In this document: positions 10,204 to 22,564 of the stretch, piece by piece
Layout: each line of letters starts with the position of its first letter
Position numbering within the stretch: the stretch's first letter is position 1
Source: Calliphora vicina
Lineage: Eukaryota; Arthropoda; Insecta; Diptera; Calliphoridae
Direction of reading: 5' to 3'
Assembly (NCBI RefSeq): GCF_958450345.1
Contig: NC_088780.1
Coordinates: forward strand, 113,100,226 to 113,164,225
DNA length: 64,000 bases
The notes under the pieces: generated by a model
Seen by the model: only the letters and a program-made list of their open reading frames with translations
The model's database searches: none
What the model was told of the DNA's origin: nothing
Translations under genes and position numbers: made by a program

Positions 10204-10475
10204 AACAAGTAAGAGAGTTATATTCGAATATTTTTTTAATAGTTTTTGATGAAACTATTTTATTAGTGAAAAAAAAAACTGTTATTGTAAAAAAATCTCG
10301 GATTAAGCAACTTTTCCCGATTTTAATCCATTCCGTAGGCGCGAATTACTATGGCGTTATATATGTACGTCGTTAGAAATATCTTTGAAATATCTACCAT
10401 ATTGTCTATATTAATGACTTAGTAATCCAGATATATATCAAAAATAAGTAAAAAATCGAGGTTGTCTTTTTCAAC
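10204..10475 (+). repeat. dispersed repeat, AACAAGTAAG family, truncated
   Basis: This starts AACAAGTAAGAGAG. It later shares 'TACTATGGCGTTATATA', 'CTTTGAAATATCTACCAT', 'GACTTAGTAATCCAGATATA' and 'AAATCGAGGTTGTC' with the fuller copies at 14914 and 58797. The 3' half is missing. Confidence 0.7.
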
Positions 10476-12508
10476 ATACTGTTAAATGTCGTTCTTTTAT
10501 ATCTTTCAACATTCATTGTTAACGTTTTTTAAAAAATCACTGGTAACAAAACAAGAAAGTAACTGGTACTTTTAATGTCGTTGTTTTACGTATTTCAACA
10601 AACTGTTAAATGTTGTTCGTTTATATTTTTCAACATTCACTAGTAACAACAGTTACTGCCTATTTTTAGGCGCATATTTTATTTTCCTATTATTTTAAAA
10701 AAACGTTTTTAAATCAGCAAATATTAGTTTCTGGTTAACAGACGAGCAGATTTAAGAATGAAAATAATACATAATATATTCTTCTTAACATAATTGTTAT
10801 TCTGCTTAAAATAGACAAAACGTGATCACGTTCACTGTTTAAAAGAACAGTGATTTATAGATCACGTTCACTGAGAACGACGTTCTTCAAAAATCACGGG
10901 ATCGCTCATGATAAAGTCTACTGGTGGATTTTCAAAGACAAGCTAATGTTAAATGTCAATAGAAGATTTCATTGGCTTGTAGTACATATGGTAGTAGTGC
11001 TACTGACAATGTCACTAGTAAATCACTACAAATCACTACAACAGGGATATTACATATTACTATTTCATAGGGAGGTGGCGTAAGTGCCCCAAATGTTTAA
11101 GTAATTTTTTAGTAATTCCAAACCAAAACTATTTTATCTTACTATTTATTCCCTTGTTCTATTAATAGTTCACCAGTATCATTAGTAAACTACAATTAAA
11201 CATTTTAATACAATTTCTATCGAAACTTCATAAAACACCAAATTTCAAGGTTTAGATGAAATCTTTAAAAAGAAAAAACTGTATAAGAACTCATGCTGTG
11301 GTATGAATTGAAATATAAAAAAGCAGATAAGTAATCTTAAATACTTAAAGTGAAAACACGGAACTGTTGAGATCAACATTGAGTTAAATCTGTTGGATTT
11401 GATTGAATTATTCTGTTTAACAATTCATTTAACATTTAATTGCCATTGAGATACAGAATATAAAAAGGCAAAGTGATTATGATTTTATTAATATGGAGGA
11501 AAATACCGAAAAAAAAATTTTATTTCTAAATGTTAACTATATTTTGAACATGATTGAGAATTAAAGTTCATTAAGCAGATGATGAGATCAAATGAATTAA
11601 AATCTTAGATCGCTTAAAGACCTGGGACCGAATTTCCGCTTTCGTGGTTGAATGAACGGTAGAAGATTTTTTGCTCGATATCAAATCGATAACATAGGTA
11701 AACATTTAGACATTTTAAGGTTTTTCTTAATACATTCGTACCAGAGATGTACATGAGTTGATTCGCTTTTTTCAATATGAATGAAATCACTGCATTTGTT
11801 GTGTTTTCAATCATCAACATGTGCAAATTATATTGCTGCAGTGCTTGCACTCTCACAATTGATAGCCATTTACACAATCATTTTTTAAATGTCGTTAACA
11901 ATAACAACTCAAAAATGCTCGATGATAAGTTGAATGCATAAGACAATTAAGTTGTTTTAAATAAATTTTAGCGCATGGTTCAAAAACTAAATTTCGTTTT
12001 ATTTTGATAGAATGAACTGCGAAATAATAAAAAATATTGAAAAAATTTAAATATGCAAGAAAATCCTTCTAAATACAGTCTTAAATTAATTTAAACATAC
12101 TAATATACTAATATAGGAAAGTGTATATTTACTCAAAAAACTCTTTGTATATTCAAAACACTCCTATTGATTCCCTGCTTTTGTGAATGGTAAGAGTTTA
12201 CAGAATATGCAAACAATTACATGCATTTTACAACAAAACACTTGCTGTAGTGAATCATGCAATGACAGTATTCGTTTAATTTATGTATAGTGATAACTCT
12301 GTATTCACTTTTGCAAAATAATAAATATGTCATTTGAATGATATTCATGCACATCTCTGATTCGTACTCTTTATATAGGTAAATTTAACTATTACAATAT
12401 ATTTGGACTGTTCTCCAAAATTGGAAAAATACAAAAAAACCTAGTGTCATATAATGGCTTAGAGAAATTTAGCTAAGACACATTAAGCAATTAAGTGAAG
12501 ACACGTTA
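10476..12508. other. AT-rich non-coding DNA
   Basis: No gene is recognised. At 10819-10925 the words GATCACGTTCACTG and AACAGTGATTTATAGATCACG recur in direct and inverted form, suggesting a small foldback remnant. The minus frame at 11614-11877 resembles nothing known. Confidence 0.45.
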
Positions 12509-12513
12509 CAGTG

Positions 12514-12922
12514 CACAGTGAGGCAGAATCAAAACTTTTTGTTTCTAAACGGCTCGTCCGATCGGGATAAGATTTGATTTGACACGTGCCATTTAATTGT
12601 GTCTCATTCGATTTCAAAGATTTTTATATTTTGGGAAAGCGATCGACTAGGTGTTGAAAAAACATGCTTGCCTGTGCTCTAACTCGGAAATTATAAGAGA
12701 TAAATAGCTCAAGACCTAGCCTCAAAATATAAAAATCTTTGAAATCAGATGGGGCAAAAAATGGCACGTGTTTAAAAATTTTACCCTACTTTGAGCATTT
12801 GTAGGGACCATTTTAATAACTTAAACTCGAATACTCCTTGGCTACGACCGCGTCAAATTTTATTCCGATCGTTTACAAATGCCAGATTTATTTCCAAAAA
12901 TTTTTGATTCTGCCCCACTGTG
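12514..12922. mobile_element. Transib-like MITE, 409 bp
   Basis: The termini are CACAGTGAGGCAGAATC and its near-exact complement GATTCTGCCCCACTGTG. The inverted repeat runs about 28 bp with only a few mismatches. A perfect 5-bp target duplication CAGTG flanks it (12509-12513 and 12923-12927). Ends beginning CACxxTG with 5-bp duplications are the hallmark of Transib elements, and CACAGTG is identical to the RAG recombination heptamer. Inside, GATTTCAAAGATTTTTATA (about 12609) and its complement (about 12730) make a long foldback. There is no coding capacity, so it would have been moved in trans. Confidence 0.8.
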
Positions 12923-12927
12923 CAGTG

Positions 12928-13617
12928 TTGCATATATAACTTGCGATATGATATGTAGCAAATGAACTAAACAAACTTTCGCTACACTAATACATTTTTA
13001 GGATTTAACTAATTTTTCCCAAACAAATTTAAAATGTCTTTCATATTTCATAACAAACCATCAATAAAACTTACATGTTTAATGAACTCTTATTTACCCA
13101 TTTAAAGGTGTCAGACAAGTATTAAGTTTTATTTTTTTTCTTCTTCAATAACTTACATGTTGATTTTGAACTACCACACTTAATCACTTTTAAATGACAA
13201 AAATTAGTGTAATAAAATCATTTATTTGCAACAGCAAAAACTATGAAAATTAATTTACGCAATGCCACAGTTTGTGCTGTGAACACTTAAAAAAACGCAA
13301 TTTTCCACACATAACTTTAGTTTATGTATGTTTTGAAATACATAAAAAATAAAATATTTTAAATTTCACAGTTTTTAACATAAATCACTGAGAAAATGTG
13401 ATAAACGTCAAATCAAACTAAATGTTTTGCTTTTGCTTTTTTGTTGTTGTGTGTTGTGGCACATACAAATTTTGAGAAAGTCAGAAAAAACATAAATGAA
13501 ATGAACAGCAATGAACTGTCAGTCAAACATGATCAATATTGCAAAAATAAACAAAATATTTTACTCTCAACATAAACTCAAATACACAGATACAGTGATG
13601 CACATACAGCAATACGA
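12928..13617. other. AT-rich non-coding DNA
   Basis: Nothing recognised. Confidence 0.5.
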
Positions 13618-13870
13618 CCCCAGCAGTTCTGACTAAAAGTGTCCAAAACCTGTGATTTTATATATAATGTGGGTCAGGTCTGACTACAGATTTTGCTATT
13701 CATAAACTACAAAGGCTAAACTCCGAATTACAAAATACTTAGTGAAAATACATCACTACTTTCTAAAGTACAGTCAGACAAAAAGTTAAAAGATTACTTA
13801 GAGACACTAAAGTGACAATTGACTTGACGCTAGATTATCTGAAATGTATAAAGTAACACTACAAACTGCC
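13618..13870 (+). repeat. CCCAGCAGTTCT repeat family fragment
   Basis: This begins CCCAGCAGTTCTGACT and contains TTACTTAGAGACACTAAAGTG followed by ACAATTGACTTGACGC. The complements of these occur at 21980-22220 inside the element bounded by CCCAGCAGTT/AACTGCTGGG. It is a one-ended copy. Confidence 0.5.
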
Positions 13871-14913
13871 CATGCATGTCAAATAATCCAGAAATATATA
13901 AATTGAAGGGATCAATTTATTACTTTAATAGTCAATGCAGAACTACTGGGACACGCATTTCACACATACCAAAACACTTAGAGGCAAATGAAAACAAAAA
14001 AGTGCTAAATCTGCATACTCGCTTGTTGGTTGAGGCATATTGCACAGTGGCACGAATTAATAATAAAATGGGAAATGGGATTTACACTCAATCAAAAGCA
14101 CCAGTGGGACCGATAGAAAAAAATTGTTAATAAATCTGTATCTTCTAAACTCAGGCCAAATTGCTGAATGATATATGAAAAAAACGTAGAGGAGGACATA
14201 AACATTCAGAAAATTAAATTGAGATAAAAGGTGTAACAGTCTATCATGGACAGATTACAATGAAAAATAAAGAAAATATTTTTTTTCTCTAAGTTATCTT
14301 TAATACTTTAAAAAATATTTAAGTTTAAATTTTGAAATTTTCGTGTTTTACCTTTATTTTGTTATTATGTTCGCTAATAGTTGTCCAATAATTATTCTGA
14401 AAATATTCTCTTATTTCTAAAAAACTCCAAGATAACACATATAACCTTATTTTCCAATATCTCAATCTGTCTAGTCGTGAAAATTAACAATGAAAAATGC
14501 ATAAATTTTAACCGAGATGGAGCTTAACTTTTTCTAAAAGATTTTTAAACAAATTTTAAATATTTTTACATTTGATAAGAAAAAGCTTAAAAAATTACTA
14601 ATGATAAATTTTTAAATCGATATAAACCGAACACCCTACTTCGGACAATGATTGAAAATAGTAATTGTTTTAACAAAAAAAAAATAAGAAAAATGTCACT
14701 TCCAGTTTTTCAAATTTCTTTACAAAATTTAATAAACATGTTTAAATGAAATTGATCTGGCATGTAGTTGTTACGCCTAATCAAAAATGTGCCCGGGGAG
14801 CAGCTTTAGTAAAAATAGTAAATTTTTCAGTAGCATTTTTTTCCATTGCATAAAAATTATATTAAAAATAGTTTTTCTATTATTCCTTAAAAACATAATA
14901 AACTTATTAATTA
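13871..14913. other. AT-rich non-coding DNA
   Basis: The 84-codon frame at 13876-14130 has no recognisable motif. Nothing else is seen. Confidence 0.4.
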
Positions 14914-15475
14914 AACAAGTAAGAGAGCTATAGTCGGCTGTACCGAATCTTATTACACTTCACCAAATTATATTTCAAAATACAAATTTTAAATATTTTT
15001 AGGTAAAGAAAATTTATTTTTTTTGCAAATTTTTTTTTTAATTTTTTGGAATTTTTTTTTGCGAATTGTTATTTTATTTTAATTTTTTTTTTAAAATTTA
15101 AATTTTTTTAAATTTTAAAAAAAATGTTTGTTCTTTAATTTTTTTTTTGGTGAAAAAAATTAGAGTTAAAAAATATTTTTTCCGATTTTGTCCCATTGTA
15201 GGTCCAACTTACTATGGTCTTATATACGTCGTTGCAAAGGTCTTTGAAATATCTCGAAAGCATGTCTGACAGAATTATTGAAGATTTGGATCCCGAAGGT
15301 ATCTGGGGTCTTCAGAAAATTGATTTCAACAGACAGACAGACGGACATGACTTAATCGACTCCGCTATCTATAAGGATCCAGAATATATATACTTTATAG
15401 GGTCGGAACATTATATTATAAGGGTCATTATATTATAAGGAACATTATAAGGGTCTCACATTGTATTTTAATAGG
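14914..15475 (+). repeat. dispersed repeat, AACAAGTAAG family, near full length
   Basis: The 5' end is AACAAGTAAGAGAGCTATAG. A small hairpin CGGCTGTACCG and TTATTACACTTCACC follow. The body has poly-T stretches, then GTCCAACTTACTATGG, GAAAGCATGTCTGACAGAAT, GATTTGGATCCCGAAGGTAT and a CAGACAGACAGACGGACATG run, then GACTCCGCTATCTATAAGGA. It is very similar to 58797-59390. It is non-coding, and the class is not established. Confidence 0.8.
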
Positions 15476-16905
15476 TTGGTCACTCTACGATTTATTCATA
15501 TATAATTTTTCATTCGGGCAGTAGTTTAGAAGTTACAGATTTATTATTTTTTTCGATCCACCCCCACCCATCAATAACTTCCCAGTAAAACATTGGGCTT
15601 TTTCTCGAAGCACTTGAGAAAAAAACATATAAAAATATTATCGTTTTCTTTTGCTTATGCATCATTAAGACAGCAACAAATGCTAAGCGAGTGTATTGAT
15701 CTTTTTTTAAGTCAACTGAAATAAATATTTGGATGGTTTTTTATATTCCGAACTCAAAAAAATCTTTGAAATGTTGTTTATTGTTTTCCCTCAATTTACT
15801 TCTGTGAAATTTTTTTTTTCTGATTTGAAATTTATTTGTTCTAAGAACAAAAACATTATATTGATACGAAACTGCTGAAAAGTATTAATATAGAAGATTT
15901 ATAATATGTCACAGACAATTTTACTAATATTATGGAATTTAATGTTGAAAAAATAAGTCCGATATCGAAATAACGGTATAGTTATCTCGAAAACAAGAAA
16001 TAACCTAAAGAAACGATTAGCACCACTGGATTCAGCATACTCGAATTGAATTAGTTTAACCCGACGGGTGCCCCGTTTGACAGTTTTTTTCAACTAGCAC
16101 AGTGTATTCAGTCTAGTTCACTTATATATATTTTTGGGTTCTGGATTAAACTTCATAGTATTCAGAAAATGCCACATTTTGTTATCAAAACAGTCAGTAA
16201 TTTTTCTTGAAATTTCTAATTTTTTTGTTATGAATAAAAAAAAATCATACATAAATATTTGTTCATTAGCTGTTTGTACTTTCGGATTTTTCGGGAGCTT
16301 AAACTAGCAAATAAAACAAAATAATAGACGACCCTCTTTATTGACCCACTTCGAAAGGATTCTTAATTATATTTTCAAAATTAAATTTAATTTTATCTCT
16401 TAATCATTCCATTTAATAATTAATTACAAATTAATTCATAGGCTTCATTCCTTAGCACTTTAATCATACTGAATTCATTCGTTTAATAATGGCTTAATAA
16501 AATTCATTGAATGTTTCAGATTAATTCTATTACAAATAGGCTTTAAAAAATTAGTTTCAACTAATTTTGTAAATGATTTAAAAGGATAACAAACTGAATA
16601 AAGTAAAAATATTTTCATTCAGTTTGGATTAGATTTGAATTAAATTAAATAAAAGCTAAAGTATTTGATTTGTTGGAAATGTTTTTTTTAATGAATTGCT
16701 GATATTTTTCAATTCTGAATAAAGATTTTAGTGAATTAAGCTTCAATTCAATTAATTAATTCGAAGCTTCTATTTTAACCTGTCTTATAATTGTATAACA
16801 TTCAGACTATTGTGATCAATTGTTGAATTTAATCCATTGTGCAGCATAAACTAGACGAGCATAAAATACAAGTAGTAGCAACAATTTCAGTTGCCTGCAT
16901 TTGAT
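15476..16905. other. AT-rich non-coding DNA
   Basis: No gene recognised. There are many ATTAATT/AATTC-type words around 16360-16760. Nothing else is seen. Confidence 0.45.
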
Positions 16906-16997
16906 ATGCAACAAATTGTTGGCAATATGTTGCTGCCGCTGTTGTTGCTCTTGCTTCTGGCAGTTGTTATACGAAACGATTTATTTGCTAGAGATGA
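16906..16997 (+). CDS. candidate signal-peptide first exon
   Basis: From ATG at 16906 the plus strand reads MQQIVGNMLLPLLLLLL followed by AVVIRNDLFARD. That is a short N-region, a run of about a dozen Leu-rich hydrophobic residues, then polar residues, like a secretory signal peptide. A donor-like GTGAGT begins at 16998. The frame would stop at 16999-17001 if not spliced there. The exon would end in phase 2, the same phase as the candidate exon at 35671-35795, and compatible with the microexon at 38470. The hydrophobic run comes from a (TTG/CTG) repeat-like stretch, which can arise by chance, and no upstream promoter was identified. Not recognised by sequence. Confidence 0.2.
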
Positions 16998-17003
16998 GTG
17001 AGT

Positions 17004-18486
17004 GAAACCATAAAACTGAGGAGCTGTTACAAAAATATAAAAAAAAACATCATCATTTTGTTGGCAATAAAAACAAAATATTACGCATAAAATGCCAACA
17101 TAAAAACACGCTGATTTTTGTTGTGTTTAAACTTAAAGAAAGTTTTTTTTCCTGCGTTTGTTTCTTAACTTGTATGTACAACATACGAGACGATGTTGGC
17201 AAAAGTGTTGAAAATAATATTGGCAAAGTTTGATGATGTAAACGAAGACACACGCACAGTTAGTAGTGTGTTTGGTCAACGTGTTGCAAGATAAGCCAGT
17301 AGGGGCAACACTCGCAGCTAATAAATTCGTTACGGTTTGGTTTTTTATTACAATTTCAGATAAACTTAGGCAAATGTTGGCGATATAAATGAATTTCGTT
17401 TTTTTAAATTAGCAGTTTTTTTTATTAATATTTAAATAGCAAGTATAAAAACTGTGAACGAAAAAACCTAAGCATACATAATAAAAAAGTAGAACAAATA
17501 AACAAAGTACTTTAAATAGTGTTGTAAAAAATTATGTTATTCTACTTATTACACTTCATAGGAGATGTCAATCCTAAATATCTAATACTCCTGGTCAAAT
17601 GTCTGTATAACAAAATGAATAGTTCTGAAATAAAGAAAACATTTCGGTGATATTGACTGCCTGCTTATTTTGTTCTGCTGACATTTAACGACAAATATGA
17701 GAATTTCAAAGGATATCTACTGTTTTTTTTTTTTTGTTTTTAGTTTATTTAATTTACAGCATACTTAAGTTGCCACTACAATGACTTTAAATGTATAACT
17801 TTACGGCCTACATTTGGGCGATAAAATTAAATGTTTCCAACTACTTTCGAAGCATTTCCATGAGTGTAAATATGACACAGTTTTCTTTTTTATATTATTA
17901 TTTATTTCTCTCTTTTTCCTGCAAGGCGTTTGTGTGCATGTGTTTTCAGTTTTCTGCTCATTTTTCTTGCGGTGAATGTGATTGAAAGCCACTGATTTTC
18001 CAAGCATTTACACAATCATTTATACTATTGCTAGCAACTATGGGAAAATGCATATTAAACGCTTTTATCGGCCAGTTCGAATATACACACACACACAAAC
18101 AAACACACAATTACAACTAGAAATGAACTTATTAAAAGTTTTTCCTTCTACCATCATTGTTGCAACAGTAATAATAATAAAGATGCCCTGTGGACGTTTT
18201 AATGCGCTGCTGCCAAAGCACTTGACATAAAACGTGCATATTAAATTGTCCCAACCAAGCAACCATCAAAGCAACTAAAAAAATGGAAAGAAAAAGACAC
18301 ACGAAACGAAATGAAATGAAAAATGGATGGCAAATCATAGATTATTCGTTTCTTCTGTTCTGTTCTCTTCACTTAACAATTGACCGTAAATGAAAAATGA
18401 TTTTAATCACACATACACACAACTATTTAAAGTGACTAGAGACAAATTTATGTATATTTAGCTTTGAAACTTATATAAAAAGATAT
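17004..18486. other. AT-rich non-coding DNA
   Basis: A CA microsatellite lies at 18084-18107. Overlapping short frames on both strands around 17790-18340 are not convincing genes. Confidence 0.45.
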
Positions 18487-19360
18487 TCCCAGCAGGAAAT
18501 TGAGTGTGAAAAGCCATAAAGTCATTATGTCATTTTTATTGGGCGATCGAATAACTTAAGGACATGTCGTAGGACTTGGGGTAGAAACCTAATAATATAG
18601 TAAGATCTTATATGTTTAGTTGTCGATCATCTCTCAAATGTATAACTTTGAGGCATTTAGTTTACAAGAGAAAGCAGACACAGTCTATTTTGTGTGTATT
18701 TGCATGCTGCACAACTAAATTATAAACTACTCAAAATTGTCCTAATTGAACTCAAATAAAAATTTCACAGGAAGTACATATGACTAGGAAAGCGGTCCCA
18801 AGGATCTAATGATTGACATGTAATCTGAAACAGGTAAACGAGAAAGGTTAAAGGATGATCTTTAAGCCACAAAATTGAGTACACTTTTGAGGACTCAATC
18901 AAACATTTCTGGACAAAAAGCTATATACGCCGAGTTGAAACTTCTATTGAGCTGATGATTTTTGAAAACTTTCCATATTGTCATTGAGCCATTGAATACT
19001 TTGTACAGATCCTGGAAAGTAATTCTATATAGTGGTTAGTTGAGGAATTATTCTGGATTAGTATCAAACAGAAATGCAAGAAAAAATAACTTAAAAATCC
19101 TTGATACGTAAATATATATTATGGAGTCGATGATTATCAATATTTTGTTGGATTGGACCCAATATAGTCAAACCTGTTCATTAAAGATTACCTTCATAAT
19201 AAATTGCATTCATTTCTAAGACAACGTACTTTCGTAATCAAATTCGAAATCATGCCTTTCACTAAAAGTGGAATGGAACACTAAAATGGACTATTTCAAA
19301 AACAATACATCAGTTCTAAAGTGGCCAGAATTACAATTTAAAGATATTGGACAATAGCAA
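18487..19360. other. unique non-coding DNA
   Basis: This is less AT-rich than the average for the window, without homopolymer runs, but no protein similarity was readable in any frame. It may be an old repeat. CCCAGCAGG at 18488 resembles an end of the CCCAGCAGTT family. Confidence 0.35.
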
Positions 19361-19675
19361 CTAGTTGACCGCCTCGGCTTCGACCGGTAGCATTTACTAA
19401 TGTTAGTTCTTCAAGTTGCTCCAACCCACATACACCTGCCTGTTCTTATTTATTTGCAAATAAAATATCTAAATTGTCTACTGCATACTTTAGGGAGCTT
19501 TTTTTATTACAGTTGACTGGACTCCAAAAAAAAAAAAACGAGTTTTACCGAGAATTTTTGAATTTTTTTTTTTTACAAACCATCTCCTGAAAATTTCGAA
19601 ACGAATAAAAATAAAAAATCAGCCAAATCGCTCCAGCCGTTCTCACGTATATATATATTTTTATATATATAGATA
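19361..19675 (-). mobile_element. Helitron-like non-autonomous element
   Basis: On the minus strand this begins TCTATCTATATATA and then has 'GAGAACGGCTGGAGCGATTTG', the phrase found near the 5' end of many insect Helitron-type elements. It ends GCGGTCAACTAGT. There is no target duplication, as expected. It sits directly against the 3' side of a mariner remnant and extends that transposase's reading frame past its true end. The copy at 6264-6500 matches its 3' two thirds. Confidence 0.6.
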
Positions 19676-19679
19676 GAAG

Positions 19680-19925
19680 ATAGATATTGGCCATTGTTAG
19701 CTATGAACTTTTCCCTTCTTCCTTTCAACATATGAATTCCGAGCCAAAAGAACTGCTCATCTTTTGAGGCCAAGAACAAATCAAGCCGATTTCGATACTC
19801 TGTTGTGAAGTGAAGCGTATCACAGAGGGAGCGTTCTGCATCGATCGAAACAAATAGTATTCGGACGGGGCAAGGTCTGGATTATAAGGCGGAAGAGAAA
19901 AGCTTCCCAACGACTTCATTTATTT
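19680..19925 (-). pseudogene. mariner transposase C-terminal remnant
   Basis: The minus strand reads LPPYNPDLAPSEYYLFRSMQ, which contains the mariner YSPDLAPSDYHLF motif with the third catalytic Asp position here read as Glu. SVIRFTSQQ follows in the same frame. In another frame come SKDEQFFWLGIHMLKGRREK and FIANNGQYL, the family's usual C-terminus. At least one frameshift separates them, and everything upstream of the third motif is absent. The sequence resembles the remnants at 22565-23165 and 49418-49585, suggesting one mariner family. Confidence 0.85.
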
Positions 19926-19977
19926 ATTATTGCGATGAACATAAAAAGTTTACAGTAACTAATTTATTTTGAAATTA

Positions 19978-20095
19978 AGGACATGCACGTGTTAAAATAA
20001 CTAGTCACAAAGCTAATGAAGTACCTAGTTCCCACCCTAAATGATGGGTAAAATCACTAGTTCGGGACTGTCTCCCAGAACTGCTGAGTACCGTC
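19978..20095 (+). repeat. CCCAGCAGTTCT repeat family fragment
   Basis: This matches 22335-22447 closely (CACGTGTTAAAAT, ACTAGTCAC, TAGTTCCCACCCTAAATGAT, AACTGCTG). It is a one-ended copy lacking the other terminus. Confidence 0.65.
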
Positions 20096-21735
20096 ACCAT
20101 GGCGAACCATATTTTTTCTCTACTTATTTGAAAAACTTTAGGTGCCTTGATTAAGCACATTCCTAGGGTTTCCCGGAAATGCACAGATTTTATAATATTA
20201 GCAGAGAATGGAAAAAGTCCTGGAAACTGGAATGAGTAATAAATATGTTGAATAGTACTGACATAGAACTTTTATATGTTTTTAGATTTTTTCAATTCCA
20301 ATACATGTATAACAAAGGTTTTTAATAAAACCAAATAAAAATATCAGCAAAAACAAAATGTTTTTCAATTGGTTTCAGACGGATTGGTTAAAAAGTCACC
20401 AGGGATTATAACAAGTCATTAAGCAGTGACACACAATATCTACATATAAATTTCCAAATGGGTCTCTATAGCGTATTGTTTGTTTCCATAATTTGTAGTT
20501 ATGGGCAAATTTACTATAAACTCTTATAAATAAATAAAAACAGAAAAGTGAAAAACATGAACAACAATTTTTAAAATTTCTTCCAAGAAAAATTAAGTAC
20601 AAAAAGTCACAATTACGTGCGTTTAATACGAGTATTTATAAACCAAACAAACATAAAAGATAAATAAAAAAAACCAACGTAAATGGTTAAAATCTTCAAC
20701 ATGTTTATAGTTTGTACTTTATGCTTATTTTATATAGATTTTATAAATATTTGTATGTAGACACACAACTCGAGAGAGTATTTAAAGCCATTTACTAAAA
20801 AATTTGTTGAAAATCATAAAAACTCACATAAAGTGAAAGCAAATAACAATTTTATTTATAACAACTCGTATTATTTTACATAAAAAAATTAAATTGTTTA
20901 TCTTTTACAACTAAATTTGTATAATGAATTTTAATGCTGAACTTTGTTAGTGCAAAATCAAGTGAATGGTTTATTGGAAAAGCCAGAGAAAGGAGGGACA
21001 ACAAAATTTTAAAAATAAGATTTGTTTAATTCCCTAAATTAAACTTTATTTTTTGTGCATTAAACATATTTTAGTTGTCCTAATAATGTTTGTGGCTGCC
21101 TTCCACTCATTTTAATGTTGTTAAACTATTTTTGTTTGTTGCCAGTTGTTTTGTTTGCATTCCATACCGCCAGCAACAACATTATCATCATCATCATCCT
21201 CTTAAAGATCTTGATTGGTGGCAATGATGTTGTTGATCATTTAGACATTGACTTAAATTTCTCCTTATCTGTGGTCTTGTTGTATTGAACGCACATTTAA
21301 CATTGGTGACCCATATTTGGCTGAAAGGCATCAGCAACCAACCCATTACCGTTTCCTTTTGCTTTCCTTTTTATTCTTTAACCTTTTTGAATCGTGTATT
21401 GTATTGTTTGGCGATGTCTAAAGTTTTCTCTCGTAGTATTTACAGTTGCGGTTGCATGTTTTTGTATGCAACTTCATAATTTATGGAGGTTTTCAATGCG
21501 TATGATTTGTTTTTCTTTTCTTTTTGGGTAGATGTTGCTGCTTTTTTTTGTAAATATGTTTTGTGTCAAAACATACGCCCCAAATTAAAGATTCTTAATC
21601 TCTGTCAAAAATGTGGAACTTTATAAGTGGTGTTCACAGTAACTCTGATATGCTATGAGACCAGTGGTCGGCATAAAGAGAACATAGATTATAATATTGG
21701 GCAAATGAAAAAAATTTTGAATTCAGAATTTTTTC
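20096..21735. other. AT-rich non-coding DNA
   Basis: An ATC microsatellite lies near 21180-21200. No gene recognised. Short frames at 20396-20602 and 21285-21479 are not convincing. Confidence 0.45.
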
Positions 21736-21739
21736 AAAT

Positions 21740-21830
21740 TTTTAGCCATAAATGACAACTAGATAACTGAGAGCAAAAATCCTAAGTCTGTTGTCAAAAA
21801 TCTAATTCATGAGAATGTATTGTCGTGTAT
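21740..21830 (-). repeat. dispersed repeat, partner at 35108-35200
   Basis: The complement of this stretch aligns with 35108-35200 (GAATACATTCTCATGAATTA-like words, TTTTTGACAACAGACTT, CTCAGTTA, TTGTCAT). It directly abuts the CCCAGCAG terminus, so either the MITE inserted here or the family extends beyond it. Confidence 0.55.
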
Positions 21831-21833
21831 TAT

Positions 21834-22447
21834 CCCAGCAGTTATGCAAGTAGTCAATGTATCCCTTAAAGACAGTAATTGTCACAAATGTCTTATCACT
21901 TGGCTGACTCCATTTTATATATTTTGGTCATTTGACACGTGTGTGCACTTTGTAGTGCAGAGAGAAGACAATCGGTTGCTTTATGCATCCCAAGTAATCT
22001 AGCGTGAAGACAATTGTCACTTAAGTGTCTCTAAGTAATCTAGAGTGTAGTCACTTTAAATGTTTTGTGAGTAATTCGTACAAACTGGTTTTTTACAAAT
22101 TGTGTTAATATAATTCTCATACACTTTATTTTTATTTTTGCTTAAGTATACTGATATCCCATGTAACATAGCATGAAGTCAATAGTCACTTTAGTGTCTC
22201 TTAGTAACCTATGGCGAAGTCACTTCAAACTTTTTTTGTACTTCATTTTATTTTACCCACCAGAAGCGTTGACTACTTTCGATCAGATATCCGATAGTCA
22301 CATTGTAATCAAAAAGAGACAATTAACCCCCTGCTTACGACATGCCCGTGTTAAAATGACTAGTCACGTGGCTATTGAAGTAACTAGCTCCCACCCTAAA
22401 TGATGGGCAAAATCACTAGCTCGGTACTGTCTCCTAGAACTGCTGGG
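21834..22447. mobile_element. MITE with CCCAGCAGTT ends, about 614 bp
   Basis: The termini are CCCAGCAGTT (21834) and AACTGCTGGG (ending 22447). Inside, a unit with TAATCTAGxGTGxAGxCA and TTAAGTGTCTCTAAGTAA is repeated at about 21991, 22034 and 22160. The 3' part carries TAGCTCCCACCCTAAATG, shared with 19978-20095. No coding capacity. No clean target duplication could be set, so the superfamily is open. Confidence 0.55.
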
Positions 22448-22564
22448 ATGTTTTTCTATCAACCATATGTGCGAAAAGAGAGTAATTTGTTTCATTGATA
22501 TTTCTCTCTCCTTCCGTTCTATGTGTCTACTCCATGTTTTTAGTTTTTATTTTGAAAAATGTGT
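22448..22564. other. spacer
   Basis: AT-rich spacer between the MITE and the mariner remnant. Confidence 0.3.

Noticed and set aside
13876..14130. 84-codon open frame.
   Set aside because: No motif, no splice or promoter evidence. Within chance expectation for this DNA.
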